Of a stretch of DNA of 56,455 nt, positions 26,304-35,537 are shown in pieces. Below the pieces are notes generated by a model. That model was not told where the DNA came from, did not search any database, and worked only from the letters and a program-made list of their open reading frames with translations. A program made the translations under genes and the position numbers. Source of the stretch: Paraprevotella clara YIT 11840. Lineage in GTDB: Bacteria; Bacteroidota; Bacteroidia; Bacteroidales; Bacteroidaceae. The stretch is taken from assembly GCF_000233955.1 (NCBI RefSeq), contig NZ_JH376601.1:1-56455 (forward strand). The letters are read 5' to 3'. The first letter of the stretch is position 1, and each line of letters opens with the position of its first letter.

Positions 26304-26699
26304 TGGAGCTGGAGGGAATCGAACCCTCGTCCAAACAGGGAAACCATACGCTTTCTACACGCTTATCCCGGCCTTCGGTTTTCGTGCGCAAACAAGACCC
26401 GAGCCACCCATTTACGCCTTATCCTTTAAGATTTCACCGTCCGTGCAAGGCCGCGGACGACTATCTCCGATTTAGCTGCACCACTTTTCCGGAATGCTTC
26501 GGAGCCACAGCTTCCGAGTGATGTCTCGTTTCAGCACCTGGTGCCGAAATAAAGGTAATCTACTATACTTCGATCACGCAGCGAGAGCGTAGTTGTTTTC
26601 GCCAGATAAATTCTTGGTAACTGAGATTATAGAGGAAATCACCGACCCTCTGCGTGCTTACGTACCATTCCATCCTGCTGTCAAATCCATGTCAACCCC
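26304..26699 (-). ncRNA. ssrA: Transfer-messenger RNA (tmRNA)
   Basis: tmRNA rescues stalled ribosomes and tags the unfinished protein for proteolysis. On the minus strand the 5' end GGGGTTGACATGGATTTGACAG (26699 down) pairs with the 3' end CAGCTCC plus discriminator A to form the tRNA-like acceptor stem. GAGGGTTCGATTCCCTC forms the T arm. The tag frame at 26603-26574 reads GGC GAA AAC AAC TAC GCT CTC GCT GCG TGA, GENNYALAA then stop, as expected for Bacteroidales. The 3' CCA is not encoded (CAA follows the discriminator). The length is about 396 nt. Confidence 0.95.
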
Positions 26700-26713
26700 G
26701 GATGTTTGAAATG

Positions 26714-26721
26714 CAAAGATA
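26714..26721 (-). promoter_or_regulatory. Candidate -7 element for ssrA
   Basis: On the minus strand TATCTTTG (26721-26714) is an exact TAnnTTTG match, 15 nt upstream of the mature tmRNA 5' end. The upstream -33 box is not evident. Confidence 0.55.
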
Positions 26722-26802
26722 AGGCTTTCTTTTGAATAAAGGTATAAACAGAGTGTTATTTTTGATTCTATTCTTTATTTTTTATACACGGTCATGCCTT
26801 TA

Positions 26803-26834
26803 TTTGTGAGAGAAAAAAAAATATCGTTATTTTG
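26803..26834 (+). promoter_or_regulatory. Candidate promoter of the exopolysaccharide operon
   Basis: TTTG (26803-26806), a 21-nt spacer and TATTTTG (26828-26834, one base shorter than consensus) lie about 60 nt upstream of the first gene. No flanking inverted repeats typical of invertible capsule promoters are visible. Confidence 0.35.
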
Positions 26835-26896
26835 CAATAATTTCACTCTTATAGAGTTTTATATTTTAGATAATTCGAATAGTTCAAGGTTGAAAA

Positions 26897-27529
26897 ATGA
26901 ATCAAGTGTCTGTCAATATGGAGATTTGTGATGGCATGAATGCTGAGGCGCGGACGGTGAAGCGGTGGTGCGACGTCGTGTGTGCCTTGTTGGGGATGCT
27001 CGTACTGTCTCCCGTTTTTTTGTTGGTGTATATCTTGCTGAAATGTGAAGGGACAAATTCTGTGATATTCAGACAGGAACGGATAGGGTATAAAGGGAGA
27101 CCTTTTTCCATTTTGAAATTCAGAACGATGAGAATGGACTCGGAAAGAGACGGTCAGCCTCGTTTGGCGGAAAAAGAAGACGACCGGTTGACGCGTGTGG
27201 GGAAGTTTCTGCGTGAGCATCATTTGGATGAATTGCCGCAATTGTGGAATGTCTTGGTCGGCGAAATGTCTTTTGTAGGGCCGCGTCCGGAGCGCCGTTA
27301 TTTCATTGATTTGATAAGAAAAGAAAATCCGGATTATGATTATTTGTTTCTGATGCGTCCCGGGCTTACGTCTAAGGCTACCTTGTATAATGGTTATACG
27401 GATACAATGCAGAAAATGCTGATTCGCTTGCAGATGGATTTGGAATATTTGCAGCAACGTTCGTTATGGTTGGATGTGAAAATCATTTTTACTACGATAA
27501 GTTTTATTTTGAAAGGAAAGAAATTCTGA
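26897..27529 (+). CDS. Monotopic phosphoglycosyl transferase (bacterial sugar transferase)
   Basis: This 210-residue protein starts repeat-unit assembly by moving a sugar-1-phosphate from a nucleotide sugar to undecaprenyl phosphate. It has one hydrophobic membrane-dipping segment (CALLGMLVLSPVFLLVYIL, about 29-47), the VIFRQERIGYKGRPF motif, LKFRTMRMD, and the catalytic HHLDELPQLWNVL with GPRPERR. It is the short PglC-like form without extra membrane helices. Its stop codon overlaps the next start (TGATG), showing translational coupling to the export gene. It leads the operon. Confidence 0.92.
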   Translation: MNQVSVNMEICDGMNAEARTVKRWCDVVCALLGMLVLSPVFLLVYILLKCEGTNSVIFRQERIGYKGRPFSILKFRTMRMDSERDGQPRLAEKEDDRLTRVGKFLREHHLDELPQLWNVLVGEMSFVGPRPERRYFIDLIRKENPDYDYLFLMRPGLTSKATLYNGYTDTMQKMLIRLQMDLEYLQQRSLWLDVKIIFTTISFILKGKKF

Positions 27530-30078
27530 TGTATATGGCAAGGAGAATATTGCTGGCATGTTTGGCGTGTTTTTGGTTTCAATTTATTTTTTCCCAGTCC
27601 ATGTCGGACGATCAGGTCGTACGTTATGTCATGGAACAGCAAGAGAAGGGGAAAGACCAACAGTATATTGTTTCCCAATTGCTTCAAAAGGGTGTGACGG
27701 TAGACCAGTTGCGGCGTATCCGGAACAAATATGAAGCAGAACAAAAACAGCCCGGAGCCTTGGATTTGACGGGGACGACGCAAGCTAAAAGCGGTACTTC
27801 TCGTTTGAGGACCAACAAAGAAAAGACACTGGATGAACGCCAGAAACGGAATGGTTATATGATTCGTTCGCAACGTGAAATAAAGGACGGGGAGGATAAA
27901 ACGTTGAAGAATCAACAACTCAACGAAGAGATAGGGTTTATGGATATAGACTCGTTGATTTATTATCGTAATTATTTCAAGGAAGACGACCGTCAGGTGT
28001 TCGGGCGCAATATCTTCAATAATGAAATGTTGACTTTCGAACCGAGCATGAATATACCGACTCCGGCAAACTATCGCCTGGGAGCCGGTGATGCTGTAAT
28101 TATAGACGTCTGGGGGGCTTCACAGACTACTTTCGAGGGGACGGTGTCGCCCGACGGAACGGTGACAATAGAGGGAGTCGGGCCTTTGACATTAGCCGGA
28201 ATGACTGTGAAAGAAGCCAATGACTATGTAAAAAAGCAGTTAGGACGTTTTTATTCTAATTCGAATATTACCCTGACTGTCGGAGAAACTCGTTCGATAC
28301 AGGTGCAAGTGATGGGTGAGGTGATGGTGCCCGGAACTTACACATTGAGTGCGCTTTCGTCGGCTTTCAATGCCTTATATGCGGCCGGGGGAATTAGCGA
28401 GATAGGAACACTTCGCGATATAAAAGTATTCCGTCAGGGACGTGTGGTTTCAACCATCGACGTCTACGATTACATCCTGAACGGGAATACAAAGGGCGAT
28501 ATCCGTTTGGCGGATAACGATGTGATTGTGGTAGGGCCGTACGAATGCTTGGTGAATATACGAGGTAAGGTGAAGCGTCCTATGTTTTATGAAATGAAAG
28601 AAGACGAAAGCGTTTCCCGTATTTTGGATTATGCCGGAGGATTTGCCGGGGACGCTTATGCGGATAATGTGCGGCTGATACGTAAAAGCGGACGTGAGTA
28701 TTCCGTGTACACGGTGGGTGAGTTCGAGATGAATGGTTTCCTGTTGAAAGACGGAGATTCTTTGTATGTCGATTCGATTATTCCCCGTTTTTCCAATATG
28801 GCAGAAATACGCGGGGCTGTGTTCCATCCCGGACAATATCAGATGGACGGGAGTATCAAGACAGTACGTCAGTTGATTAAAGCGGCCGACGGGTTGCGTG
28901 AAGATGCTTTCCTTAAACGGGCTGTAATGCACCGTCAAAAGGAAGACCTGACGATGGAAGCTTTGTCTGTGGATGTGGAAGGTATTATGGACGGGACGGT
29001 AGCCGATATTCCTTTGCGTAAGAATGATGTTTTGTTTATCCCGAGTTCGTTGGATATGAAAGGGGAGCGTACGTTGACCATTGACGGCGAGGTTAACTTT
29101 CCCGGAGTATACCAGTATGCGGACAATACGACGATAGAAGATCTTGTGCTTCAGGCCGGGGGACTTACGGAAGCGGCTTCCATGGCAAAAGTCGATGTGT
29201 TCCGCCGAATTAAGAATCCGGATGCGGTGACCGATGATGAGAAACTGTCTGAGACCTATAGCTTTTCTCTCCGTGACGGTTTGGTGATGGGCGATGGCCA
29301 AGACTTTCATCTCCAGCCGTACGATGAGGTGTTTGTGCGTAAAAGTCCGGCTTATTCGGAACAGCGCAATGTAAAGATAAGTGGAGAGGTGAACTTTTCC
29401 GGTAGCTATGCGATGGATAACAAAAACTATCGTTTGAGCGACTTGGTGAAAGCGGCCGGAGGTCTGTCTTCTTTGGCTTATGCAAAAGGTGCGCGGTTAC
29501 AACGTAAATTGACGGATGAAGAGAAAAAACAACGGGAGGTAGCCATGAAGGCTGCACAGATCCAATTATATGAGGAGAGTATGCGCTCGGAAAAGACATT
29601 TGACATGGCACGGGCTGATTCCATCCAGAATCTGAAATTGGATTTGGGAGATACTTATCCCGTGGCCATCAATCTTGAAAAGGCGATGAGAAATCCCGGA
29701 AGTGTGGACGATGTTCTTTTGCGTGAAGGAGATGAGTTGCAAATTCCACAGTTCTCCAATACGGTAAAAATCAGTGGTGATGTGATGTATCCGATTTCCA
29801 TAAACTATGAGAAGGGTAAGTCTTTGAAGTATTACATCAAGCGTGCCGGCGGCTATGCGGACCGTGCACACAAGTCCCGTGTCTATGCGGTTTATATGAA
29901 TGGTGCGGTGGAGCAGCTCGGTCGTCGTTCTGCTAAGGCTATTCAGCCTGGTTGTGAGATAGTAGTGCCTTCTAAACCTCAAAAGACAAAAATGACCACG
30001 GCAGAAATGATGACTATCGGGACCTCAACGGCTTCGATTGCTACGATGATTGCTACGTTAGTGAATATATTTAAATGA
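27529..30078 (+). CDS. Polysaccharide export outer-membrane protein with multiple SLBB domains (Wza-like)
   Basis: The start at 27529 (MYMARRILLACLACFWF) overlaps the preceding stop and gives a signal peptide ending near FSQS; the frame extends 21 codons upstream without support. The 849-residue product has a helical N-terminal region (about 25-150), a Poly_export domain near 175-260 (LGAGDAVIIDVWGA), and about six SLBB beta-grasp repeats, recognisable by phrases such as VMGEVMVPGTYTL, EIRGAVFHPGQYQM, IDGEVNFPGVYQY and ISGEVNFSGSYAM. A hydrophobic helix lies near the C-terminus. It should form the outer-membrane exit channel for the polymer. It is much longer than E. coli Wza (379 residues), as is common in Bacteroidetes. 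Confidence 0.92.
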   Translation: MYMARRILLACLACFWFQFIFSQSMSDDQVVRYVMEQQEKGKDQQYIVSQLLQKGVTVDQLRRIRNKYEAEQKQPGALDLTGTTQAKSGTSRLRTNKEKTLDERQKRNGYMIRSQREIKDGEDKTLKNQQLNEEIGFMDIDSLIYYRNYFKEDDRQVFGRNIFNNEMLTFEPSMNIPTPANYRLGAGDAVIIDVWGASQTTFEGTVSPDGTVTIEGVGPLTLAGMTVKEANDYVKKQLGRFYSNSNITLTVGETRSIQVQVMGEVMVPGTYTLSALSSAFNALYAAGGISEIGTLRDIKVFRQGRVVSTIDVYDYILNGNTKGDIRLADNDVIVVGPYECLVNIRGKVKRPMFYEMKEDESVSRILDYAGGFAGDAYADNVRLIRKSGREYSVYTVGEFEMNGFLLKDGDSLYVDSIIPRFSNMAEIRGAVFHPGQYQMDGSIKTVRQLIKAADGLREDAFLKRAVMHRQKEDLTMEALSVDVEGIMDGTVADIPLRKNDVLFIPSSLDMKGERTLTIDGEVNFPGVYQYADNTTIEDLVLQAGGLTEAASMAKVDVFRRIKNPDAVTDDEKLSETYSFSLRDGLVMGDGQDFHLQPYDEVFVRKSPAYSEQRNVKISGEVNFSGSYAMDNKNYRLSDLVKAAGGLSSLAYAKGARLQRKLTDEEKKQREVAMKAAQIQLYEESMRSEKTFDMARADSIQNLKLDLGDTYPVAINLEKAMRNPGSVDDVLLREGDELQIPQFSNTVKISGDVMYPISINYEKGKSLKYYIKRAGGYADRAHKSRVYAVYMNGAVEQLGRRSAKAIQPGCEIVVPSKPQKTKMTTAEMMTIGTSTASIATMIATLVNIFK

Positions 30079-30094
30079 TAATAGGAATCGGATT

Positions 30095-31147
30095 ATGCGT
30101 GATATTGAAATCGTTGTCTTGTTGAGGCTTTTGTGGCAAAATAAAAAAATATTGTTGCGGAATTGTGTGATAGCTTTTGGATTAGCCTTGATTGTAGCTT
30201 TCAGTATTCCTAAAGAGTATACGGCGAAAGTCATATTAGCACCGGAAATGTCAGGGGGAATGTCTGGGTTGTCGTCAAATTTAGGAACCTTGGCTTCAAT
30301 GGCAGGTATTAATATGTCGAATTTATCTTCTAATGAAGCTATTTTTCCGGATTTATATCCTGAAATAGTTTCTTCCACCCCTTTTTTAATGGAAATGATG
30401 GAAGTACGTGTGGAGACCTTGGACGGAGAAGTAAAAGCTAATATGTATGACTATTTGGATCTTTACCAAAAATCTCCATGGTGGTCATGTATTACCACAG
30501 TTCCGTTAAGTTTTTTTCGCTCGTTGGTAGATGGTAGTAAGGAAAAAGAGAATGAAATAGAATTAAGCAAGGCGACATCATTCCAATTAAGTGAAAAGCA
30601 AATGACGTTGTTGAGTGTGTTGGAAAAATCAATCGGTGTAGAAATCGACAAGATGACTGGCTTGATTACAGTTAGTGCTGCTTTGCAAGACCCTCTTGTT
30701 GCGGCTACAGTAGCTCAAGCACTTTCGAGCAAGTTGCAGGGTTACGTAGAGAAATATAGGACAGCAAAGGCACGTAAGGATTTACAATATATAGAACGAC
30801 TGTATAAGGAGTCTCAATCGAATTATTATAAAGCACAGACTGCATACGCAAATTTTGTGGATGCTCATCAAAGTTTATTTTTTGAGTCTGTCAAGGCAGA
30901 GCAGGAAAAATTGGAAAACGAAATGTCGTTAGCTTATAATACTTACTCTCAAATGGCTCAGCAATTGGATATGGCTAAGGCAAAAGTACAAGAGAAAACA
31001 CCTGTCTGTGTAGAAGTGCAGCCTGCGGTTGTGCCTCAACAGGCTTCGGCACCCAAAAAAATGATGACAGCTTTTATATTTGTTTTTCTTGCATTCTTCG
31101 GTACATCCTCTTGGATTATCTTAAAGGAAAGGTTGTTTAAAAGATAA
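30095..31147 (+). CDS. Wzz-family chain length determinant protein
   Basis: This 350-residue inner-membrane protein has a first membrane helix (about 25-42, VIAFGLALIVAFSIP) followed by KEYTAKVILAPE, a periplasmic coiled coil (about 200-300, including LQYIERLYKESQSNYYKAQ) and a second helix near the C-terminus (MTAFIFVFLAFFGTSSWII). That is the Wzz topology, here without a kinase domain. It should set the length of the polymer made by the following Wzy-like protein. The gene begins 16 nt after the export gene. From here on the DNA becomes visibly more AT-rich. Confidence 0.88.
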   Translation: MRDIEIVVLLRLLWQNKKILLRNCVIAFGLALIVAFSIPKEYTAKVILAPEMSGGMSGLSSNLGTLASMAGINMSNLSSNEAIFPDLYPEIVSSTPFLMEMMEVRVETLDGEVKANMYDYLDLYQKSPWWSCITTVPLSFFRSLVDGSKEKENEIELSKATSFQLSEKQMTLLSVLEKSIGVEIDKMTGLITVSAALQDPLVAATVAQALSSKLQGYVEKYRTAKARKDLQYIERLYKESQSNYYKAQTAYANFVDAHQSLFFESVKAEQEKLENEMSLAYNTYSQMAQQLDMAKAKVQEKTPVCVEVQPAVVPQQASAPKKMMTAFIFVFLAFFGTSSWIILKERLFKR

Positions 31148-31190
31148 TGTACTCTGAATTGGCGTTAGGATTTGCGTAAAAAACACGGTG

Positions 31191-32462
31191 ATGGGCTCTT
31201 TCGGGAATTTGTTAATATTGGTCACTTATATAGTGGAAGTGTCTTTACTTATATATTTGGAAGTAAAAACATGGAAAACTTTATATACCCCATTTTCTTT
31301 CCTTGTATTGCCATATACTGTAGTTTTGTTGATATCTATATCTGTGGCCGGGAACTTTAATTTTGTGGAGTTTTATTATCCGAGCATTTTGATATGGTGT
31401 GGGGGAATGCTGTTGTTTGCAATACCTAGTTTAACACTTGGTGCCCTGTTGGCTTTTTATGGCAAGCCTGTGAATGGACAAGTAGATAAAGGTTCTTTTC
31501 CTAAATCGATTTTGTTTTTCATAGGATTGGTGATACTGTTGTTCATTTATCATTTTCGGCAAATATTGGGTGGTACCACCTTTTTTGTAGGGTCTGATGA
31601 TTTTGCTAATGATTTTAGCGGTTATGGTTTTTGGGCTCATTTGCGATTAATATCTTTGCCTATTTTAATTATGGCAATTTATTATTTGGATAAGAAACAC
31701 TGGTGGCTGTGTTTGGTAGTAGTGCCCGTATTGCTGATTAATTTTCTCAATCAGGTTAAGGGGTGGGTTATTATTCCGGTTATTTCAGGTTTGGCTTTAC
31801 GGTTATATTCAGGAAAGATGAAGTTGAATCTGTTATTCTTGTGTTATACGACTTTGGGAGCATTTTTCGTTTTCTTGGTGTCGTATATGTTCTTGCCTGT
31901 GTTGGGGAATGACAGTGTAATTACTTCAGACCTTTTCGAACTTGTCTATGAACGCTTTATTCATTATTTTACTAGTGGTGTTTTGGGGCTGAGTTACGAT
32001 ATGGCCCATGGTTTTCCTGATAAGGGGGATTTTGAAATCCTGATAGCACCTTTCGTGAATTTGTTCAACCAAATATTGGGGGACAAGGAAATTCTTTCTC
32101 CTGTTAATCCTCTGTTTTTCCATACGGGAATAAGTTATACGAATGTCCGTACCTTTTTCGGGACGATATATATATATTCGGGAGAGTCCGGCTTTGTTTT
32201 ATACGTCTTGTTTGCGAGTATAATGATGTATGTTTTGAAGCTGTGTACGTTGGTATTTAATAATGTATATATATATGTGATATATTTCTTTGAGTGTGGC
32301 TTGCTAGGCATGGGTTGGTTTGAATTTTATTTCTTTCATCTTGCTATGATTGAAGTGCCTATACTGACTTTGTTTTTAATGGTGTTGGACAAGTTCTTTT
32401 CCATGCGAGAGCGTACAAATAAAGTTGGGGATTATGGGGTTGCAGAAAAACATAGTGTATAG
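31191..32462 (+). CDS. Wzy-like polysaccharide polymerase (oligosaccharide repeat unit polymerase)
   Basis: This 423-residue, very hydrophobic protein has about 10-11 membrane helices and a larger loop around residues 250-310, the layout of O-antigen/EPS polymerases. Sequence motifs are weak, as is usual for Wzy, and the assignment rests on topology and position between Wzz and Wzx. A GTG directly before the ATG (31188) is an alternative start. It overlaps the Wzx gene by 29 nt. Confidence 0.75.
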   Translation: MGSFGNLLILVTYIVEVSLLIYLEVKTWKTLYTPFSFLVLPYTVVLLISISVAGNFNFVEFYYPSILIWCGGMLLFAIPSLTLGALLAFYGKPVNGQVDKGSFPKSILFFIGLVILLFIYHFRQILGGTTFFVGSDDFANDFSGYGFWAHLRLISLPILIMAIYYLDKKHWWLCLVVVPVLLINFLNQVKGWVIIPVISGLALRLYSGKMKLNLLFLCYTTLGAFFVFLVSYMFLPVLGNDSVITSDLFELVYERFIHYFTSGVLGLSYDMAHGFPDKGDFEILIAPFVNLFNQILGDKEILSPVNPLFFHTGISYTNVRTFFGTIYIYSGESGFVLYVLFASIMMYVLKLCTLVFNNVYIYVIYFFECGLLGMGWFEFYFFHLAMIEVPILTLFLMVLDKFFSMRERTNKVGDYGVAEKHSV

Positions 32463-33861
32463 TGCCGTATTGACATGCAGTACTTATCTGGTTCCTTTGC
32501 TCGTGTTCCCTTATATCAGTCGCGTGTTGGGGGTAGATGGAATCGGGGCTGTAGATTTCGTGGACAGTGTCATCAATTATTGTGTTTTATTGTCTATGAT
32601 GGGGATGACGACGTTAGGGGTACGGGAGATTGCCAGAAACAAGTCTAATCCTGTTTTGTTACAGCAAGCGTTTGCTGACTTGTTTTCTTTGAACTTGTTA
32701 TCTACGTTGGTAGTTTTGTTTGTATTAGCACTTATGATATGCCTTGTTCCACAGTTATGGGACAAGAAAGAGTTGTTTTGTATTGGAGCTATTAAGTTGG
32801 TTGCTAATTTATTTTGGATAGAATGGTTTTTTAAAGGGATAGAAAATTTCCGTTATATTACAATTCGTTCTGTTGTATTACGTTTGTTGTTCATTTGTTT
32901 TGTTTATTTGTTGGTGCATGAGGAACAAGATTATGGTGTATATTACTTTCTTTTTGTATCATTGACTTTGGGGAATGCAATTTTCAATTGGAATTTCAGG
33001 AAGCGTTACATTGGTTGTTCTTTGCGGCATGTTGACATAAAGCGTTATGCAAAGCCTTTTTTCCGTTTGGGTGGGTTTGCGGTATTGTCTTCTGTCTATA
33101 CACAGCTTATTACGGTATGGTTAGGTTTACAATGTGGAGAAACGGAAGTGGGATATTATACTACGTCTACGCGTTTGCATCAGGTTATCATAGCTCTTTT
33201 CTCTACATTGACAAGTGTAATAATTCCACGTATGAGTGTCTTGTTCAAGGAAAACAGGCTAACTGATGTGCGGCAACTGACGGAGAAAGCTTTTCAGATT
33301 TTATTTTTATTTGCCTTTCCAGTCTTTTCTTTTATGGAATTCTTTGCTTCGGATTTAATTTCTTTAATCGCGGGGCCGGGGTTTGAAGCGGCAGTTTTTC
33401 CTATGCGCATTGTGGTATTTCAAGTGTTTATCATTGGTACGGAGCAAATATGTATACTACAGATTCTGATTCCTATGCAAAAGGAACGTGAAATTTTGCG
33501 TGCAGCCATTTGTGGTGTGTCTGTTTGCTTGTTGGGGGGAGGCTTGTTGATTCCGCAAATGCATAGTATGGGAGCCGCTTTGACATGGTTTTTTTCTGAG
33601 TTGGCGGTCATGTTGGTTGCTTTGCATTATGTGAAGGCTTTTTTAGGTATAAATTTTCCTTTTGCCATGTTTTGTCGTTATGCTTGCATATCGCTGCCTT
33701 ATGTATTAGGGGCGATTACGATTTTTGTGGCAAGTGAGAGTGGGATTGGCCGTCTTGCTTGGGCTTTGGCTTTCTTTCTTTGTTATGCTATTGTATGTGA
33801 GGAATATGTATTAAGGATACATGTATTGTCTACTGTATGGAAGAAAATGAGAAAAAAATAA
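32434..33861 (+). CDS. Wzx-like oligosaccharide flippase
   Basis: The 475-residue protein has 12-14 membrane helices and the family's N-terminal pattern YLVPLLVFPYISRVLGVDGIG. It should flip the lipid-linked repeat unit across the inner membrane. I choose the ATG at 32434 (MGLQKNIVYSAV) over the upstream TTG. It overlaps the Wzy-like gene by 29 nt and the next glycosyltransferase by up to 25 nt. The tight packing supports one transcript. Confidence 0.9.
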   Translation: MGLQKNIVYSAVLTCSTYLVPLLVFPYISRVLGVDGIGAVDFVDSVINYCVLLSMMGMTTLGVREIARNKSNPVLLQQAFADLFSLNLLSTLVVLFVLALMICLVPQLWDKKELFCIGAIKLVANLFWIEWFFKGIENFRYITIRSVVLRLLFICFVYLLVHEEQDYGVYYFLFVSLTLGNAIFNWNFRKRYIGCSLRHVDIKRYAKPFFRLGGFAVLSSVYTQLITVWLGLQCGETEVGYYTTSTRLHQVIIALFSTLTSVIIPRMSVLFKENRLTDVRQLTEKAFQILFLFAFPVFSFMEFFASDLISLIAGPGFEAAVFPMRIVVFQVFIIGTEQICILQILIPMQKEREILRAAICGVSVCLLGGGLLIPQMHSMGAALTWFFSELAVMLVALHYVKAFLGINFPFAMFCRYACISLPYVLGAITIFVASESGIGRLAWALAFFLCYAIVCEEYVLRIHVLSTVWKKMRKK

Positions 33862-34709
33862 ATAATGGGATAGATATGAGATGGTACGTTGGGATAGTCC
33901 TTTATAATCCAGATGTGCAACGGCTTAAGCAAAATGTAGAGGCACTGTATGCATTGATAGGGTGGAAGCGTATTATCCTTGTAGATAATGCTTCGGCTAA
34001 TAAGGCGGAAGTGAAAGCTTTATGGGGAAATCATAAAGATTTTGTTTGGATAGAGAATACCGAAAATATGGGTATTGCTACGGCATTGAATCAAATCATG
34101 AGACAGGTTGAACTTATGGGCGGAGGTTGGTGTTTAACAATGGATCAGGATTCGGTGGTCGGCGAAGGGTTAGTTGAGGAATATCGGAAATTTATGGTTG
34201 ACAGAATAGGCATATTGACATGTCGTGTGAAAGATAGGAATTTTGGTTGGATGTATTCTTCCAGATGTAAGGAAGCGGAGGAAATAGAATTCTGTATCAC
34301 TTCGGGTAGTTTTCTTTCGGTCGAGGCTTGGAAGTCTGCCGGGGGCTTTAATGAGGATTTATTTATTGATGGGGTTGATTATGATTTTTGTTTTAGGATG
34401 AGGGCGGCCGGTTATTCTGTCGTACGCGTTCATGGGGCTTTTCTGTTACATGAGGTGGGGTATGCTAAGAAAGTGTGCCTTTTGGGACATGAAGCTTTGG
34501 TTCTAAACCATTCTCCATTGAGGCTTTATTATATAGCTCGCAATTATCTATATATAGGCTTTACTTATAGGGTATTTTGGCATTGGGCTTTTGAAGTGTT
34601 CAAAAGATTTCTGTTGGTTGTGTTATATGAGGAGGGCAGACTCGAAAAGATGAAATATATGTATAAGGGAATTTGCCATGCCTGTATGGGAAGGCTAGGC
34701 AAATATTAA
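33837..34709 (+). CDS. GT2-family glycosyltransferase (rhamnosyltransferase-like)
   Basis: This 290-residue protein has a GT-A fold: VGIVLYNPD at the start, IILVDNAS, the metal-binding MDQDS (DxD) near residue 102, and ITSGSFLSVEAWKSAGGFNEDLFIDGVD, typical of dTDP-rhamnosyl and related GT2 enzymes. A C-terminal hydrophobic segment follows. The donor and acceptor are not readable. The frame's first ATG lies inside the Wzx gene; an ATG at 33876 (MRWYVGIV) just after the Wzx stop is an equally good start. Confidence 0.85.
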   Translation: MEENEKKINNGIDMRWYVGIVLYNPDVQRLKQNVEALYALIGWKRIILVDNASANKAEVKALWGNHKDFVWIENTENMGIATALNQIMRQVELMGGGWCLTMDQDSVVGEGLVEEYRKFMVDRIGILTCRVKDRNFGWMYSSRCKEAEEIEFCITSGSFLSVEAWKSAGGFNEDLFIDGVDYDFCFRMRAAGYSVVRVHGAFLLHEVGYAKKVCLLGHEALVLNHSPLRLYYIARNYLYIGFTYRVFWHWAFEVFKRFLLVVLYEEGRLEKMKYMYKGICHACMGRLGKY

Positions 34710-34724
34710 CAGGAAAGGGAAAAA

Positions 34725-35537
34725 ATGAAAAGATTGGCAATATATTGTGTGAATTATGCTTCTTATGGGGAATTGGTCTCATTTTTATCTTCTGTGCAGG
34801 AGGCGGCACAAAAGGCTAAAGAAGTATTGGCAGTAGATGTATTTGTGGCTGATAATACAGACAAAGATGCAGAACCCATACATGTCGAAAAAGGAGTGTG
34901 CGCTATCCGGATTTTTTTATTTCATGAGAATCTAGGATACATGGGTGCTGTACAGCGTATGATGGCTTTGACAGATATTTCAATATACGACTATGTGGCG
35001 ATAAGCAATGTGGATTTGATTCTCGACAAGGATTCCTTGTTGGCTATGGCTGATTTGGATTTAGGAAATAATGTAGGATGGATTGCTCCACGGTTGTTTT
35101 CTGCCCAGTTAGGGTATGATCGTAATCCTAGTGTGTTGTTGCGTTATTCAAAGAGACATTTGCAGCTTTTACGGTTGATGTTTAGTTATCCTTGGATATG
35201 TGTTATGTACAAAAAAACGTTTTATAAACGAAAAAAATTCCATAGAACTTACCGTGAAGGACTGAGATTTTATGCCGGGCACGGCTCGTTTATGATACTT
35301 ACGCGTGAATATTTCAATCGTTGTGGGATTCCGGCTTATCCGGTCTTTCTTTTTGGAGAGGAGCTTTATCTTGCAGAAAAGTGTAAGTCTAACGGTCTCT
35401 CTGTAGTATATTGCCCCAGTATAAGTTTATGGGATAAAGAGCATGTTTCTATAGGTGGGCTGCGCAAACCTGCCTATTATTGCTATAATGTTAGTGCTTT
35501 GTCTTATATATTGGAGACATTTTATTCGTCTGAGTAA
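34725..35537 (+). CDS. GT2-like glycosyltransferase
   Basis: This 270-residue protein starts MKRLAIYCVNYASYGELV and has VDVFVADNTDKD, FHENLGYMGAVQRMM and ISNVDLIL, the last in the position of the DxD motif, then GHGSFMILTREYF, all consistent with a GT-A family 2 enzyme. It is the last plus-strand gene of the first EPS block. Its final 47 nt overlap, tail to tail, the glycosyltransferase gene on the other strand. Confidence 0.82.
   Translation: MKRLAIYCVNYASYGELVSFLSSVQEAAQKAKEVLAVDVFVADNTDKDAEPIHVEKGVCAIRIFLFHENLGYMGAVQRMMALTDISIYDYVAISNVDLILDKDSLLAMADLDLGNNVGWIAPRLFSAQLGYDRNPSVLLRYSKRHLQLLRLMFSYPWICVMYKKTFYKRKKFHRTYREGLRFYAGHGSFMILTREYFNRCGIPAYPVFLFGEELYLAEKCKSNGLSVVYCPSISLWDKEHVSIGGLRKPAYYCYNVSALSYILETFYSSE

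Noticed and set aside
26245-26521. Plus-strand frames over the tmRNA gene (for example one starting MELEGIEPSSKQGN)
   Set aside because: They are antisense to ssrA; this kind of phrase is a known artefact of translating the complement of a tRNA-like T arm.
26700-26896. Invertible promoter before the EPS operon
   Set aside because: No pair of inverted repeats of useful length flanks the promoter region in this sequence.
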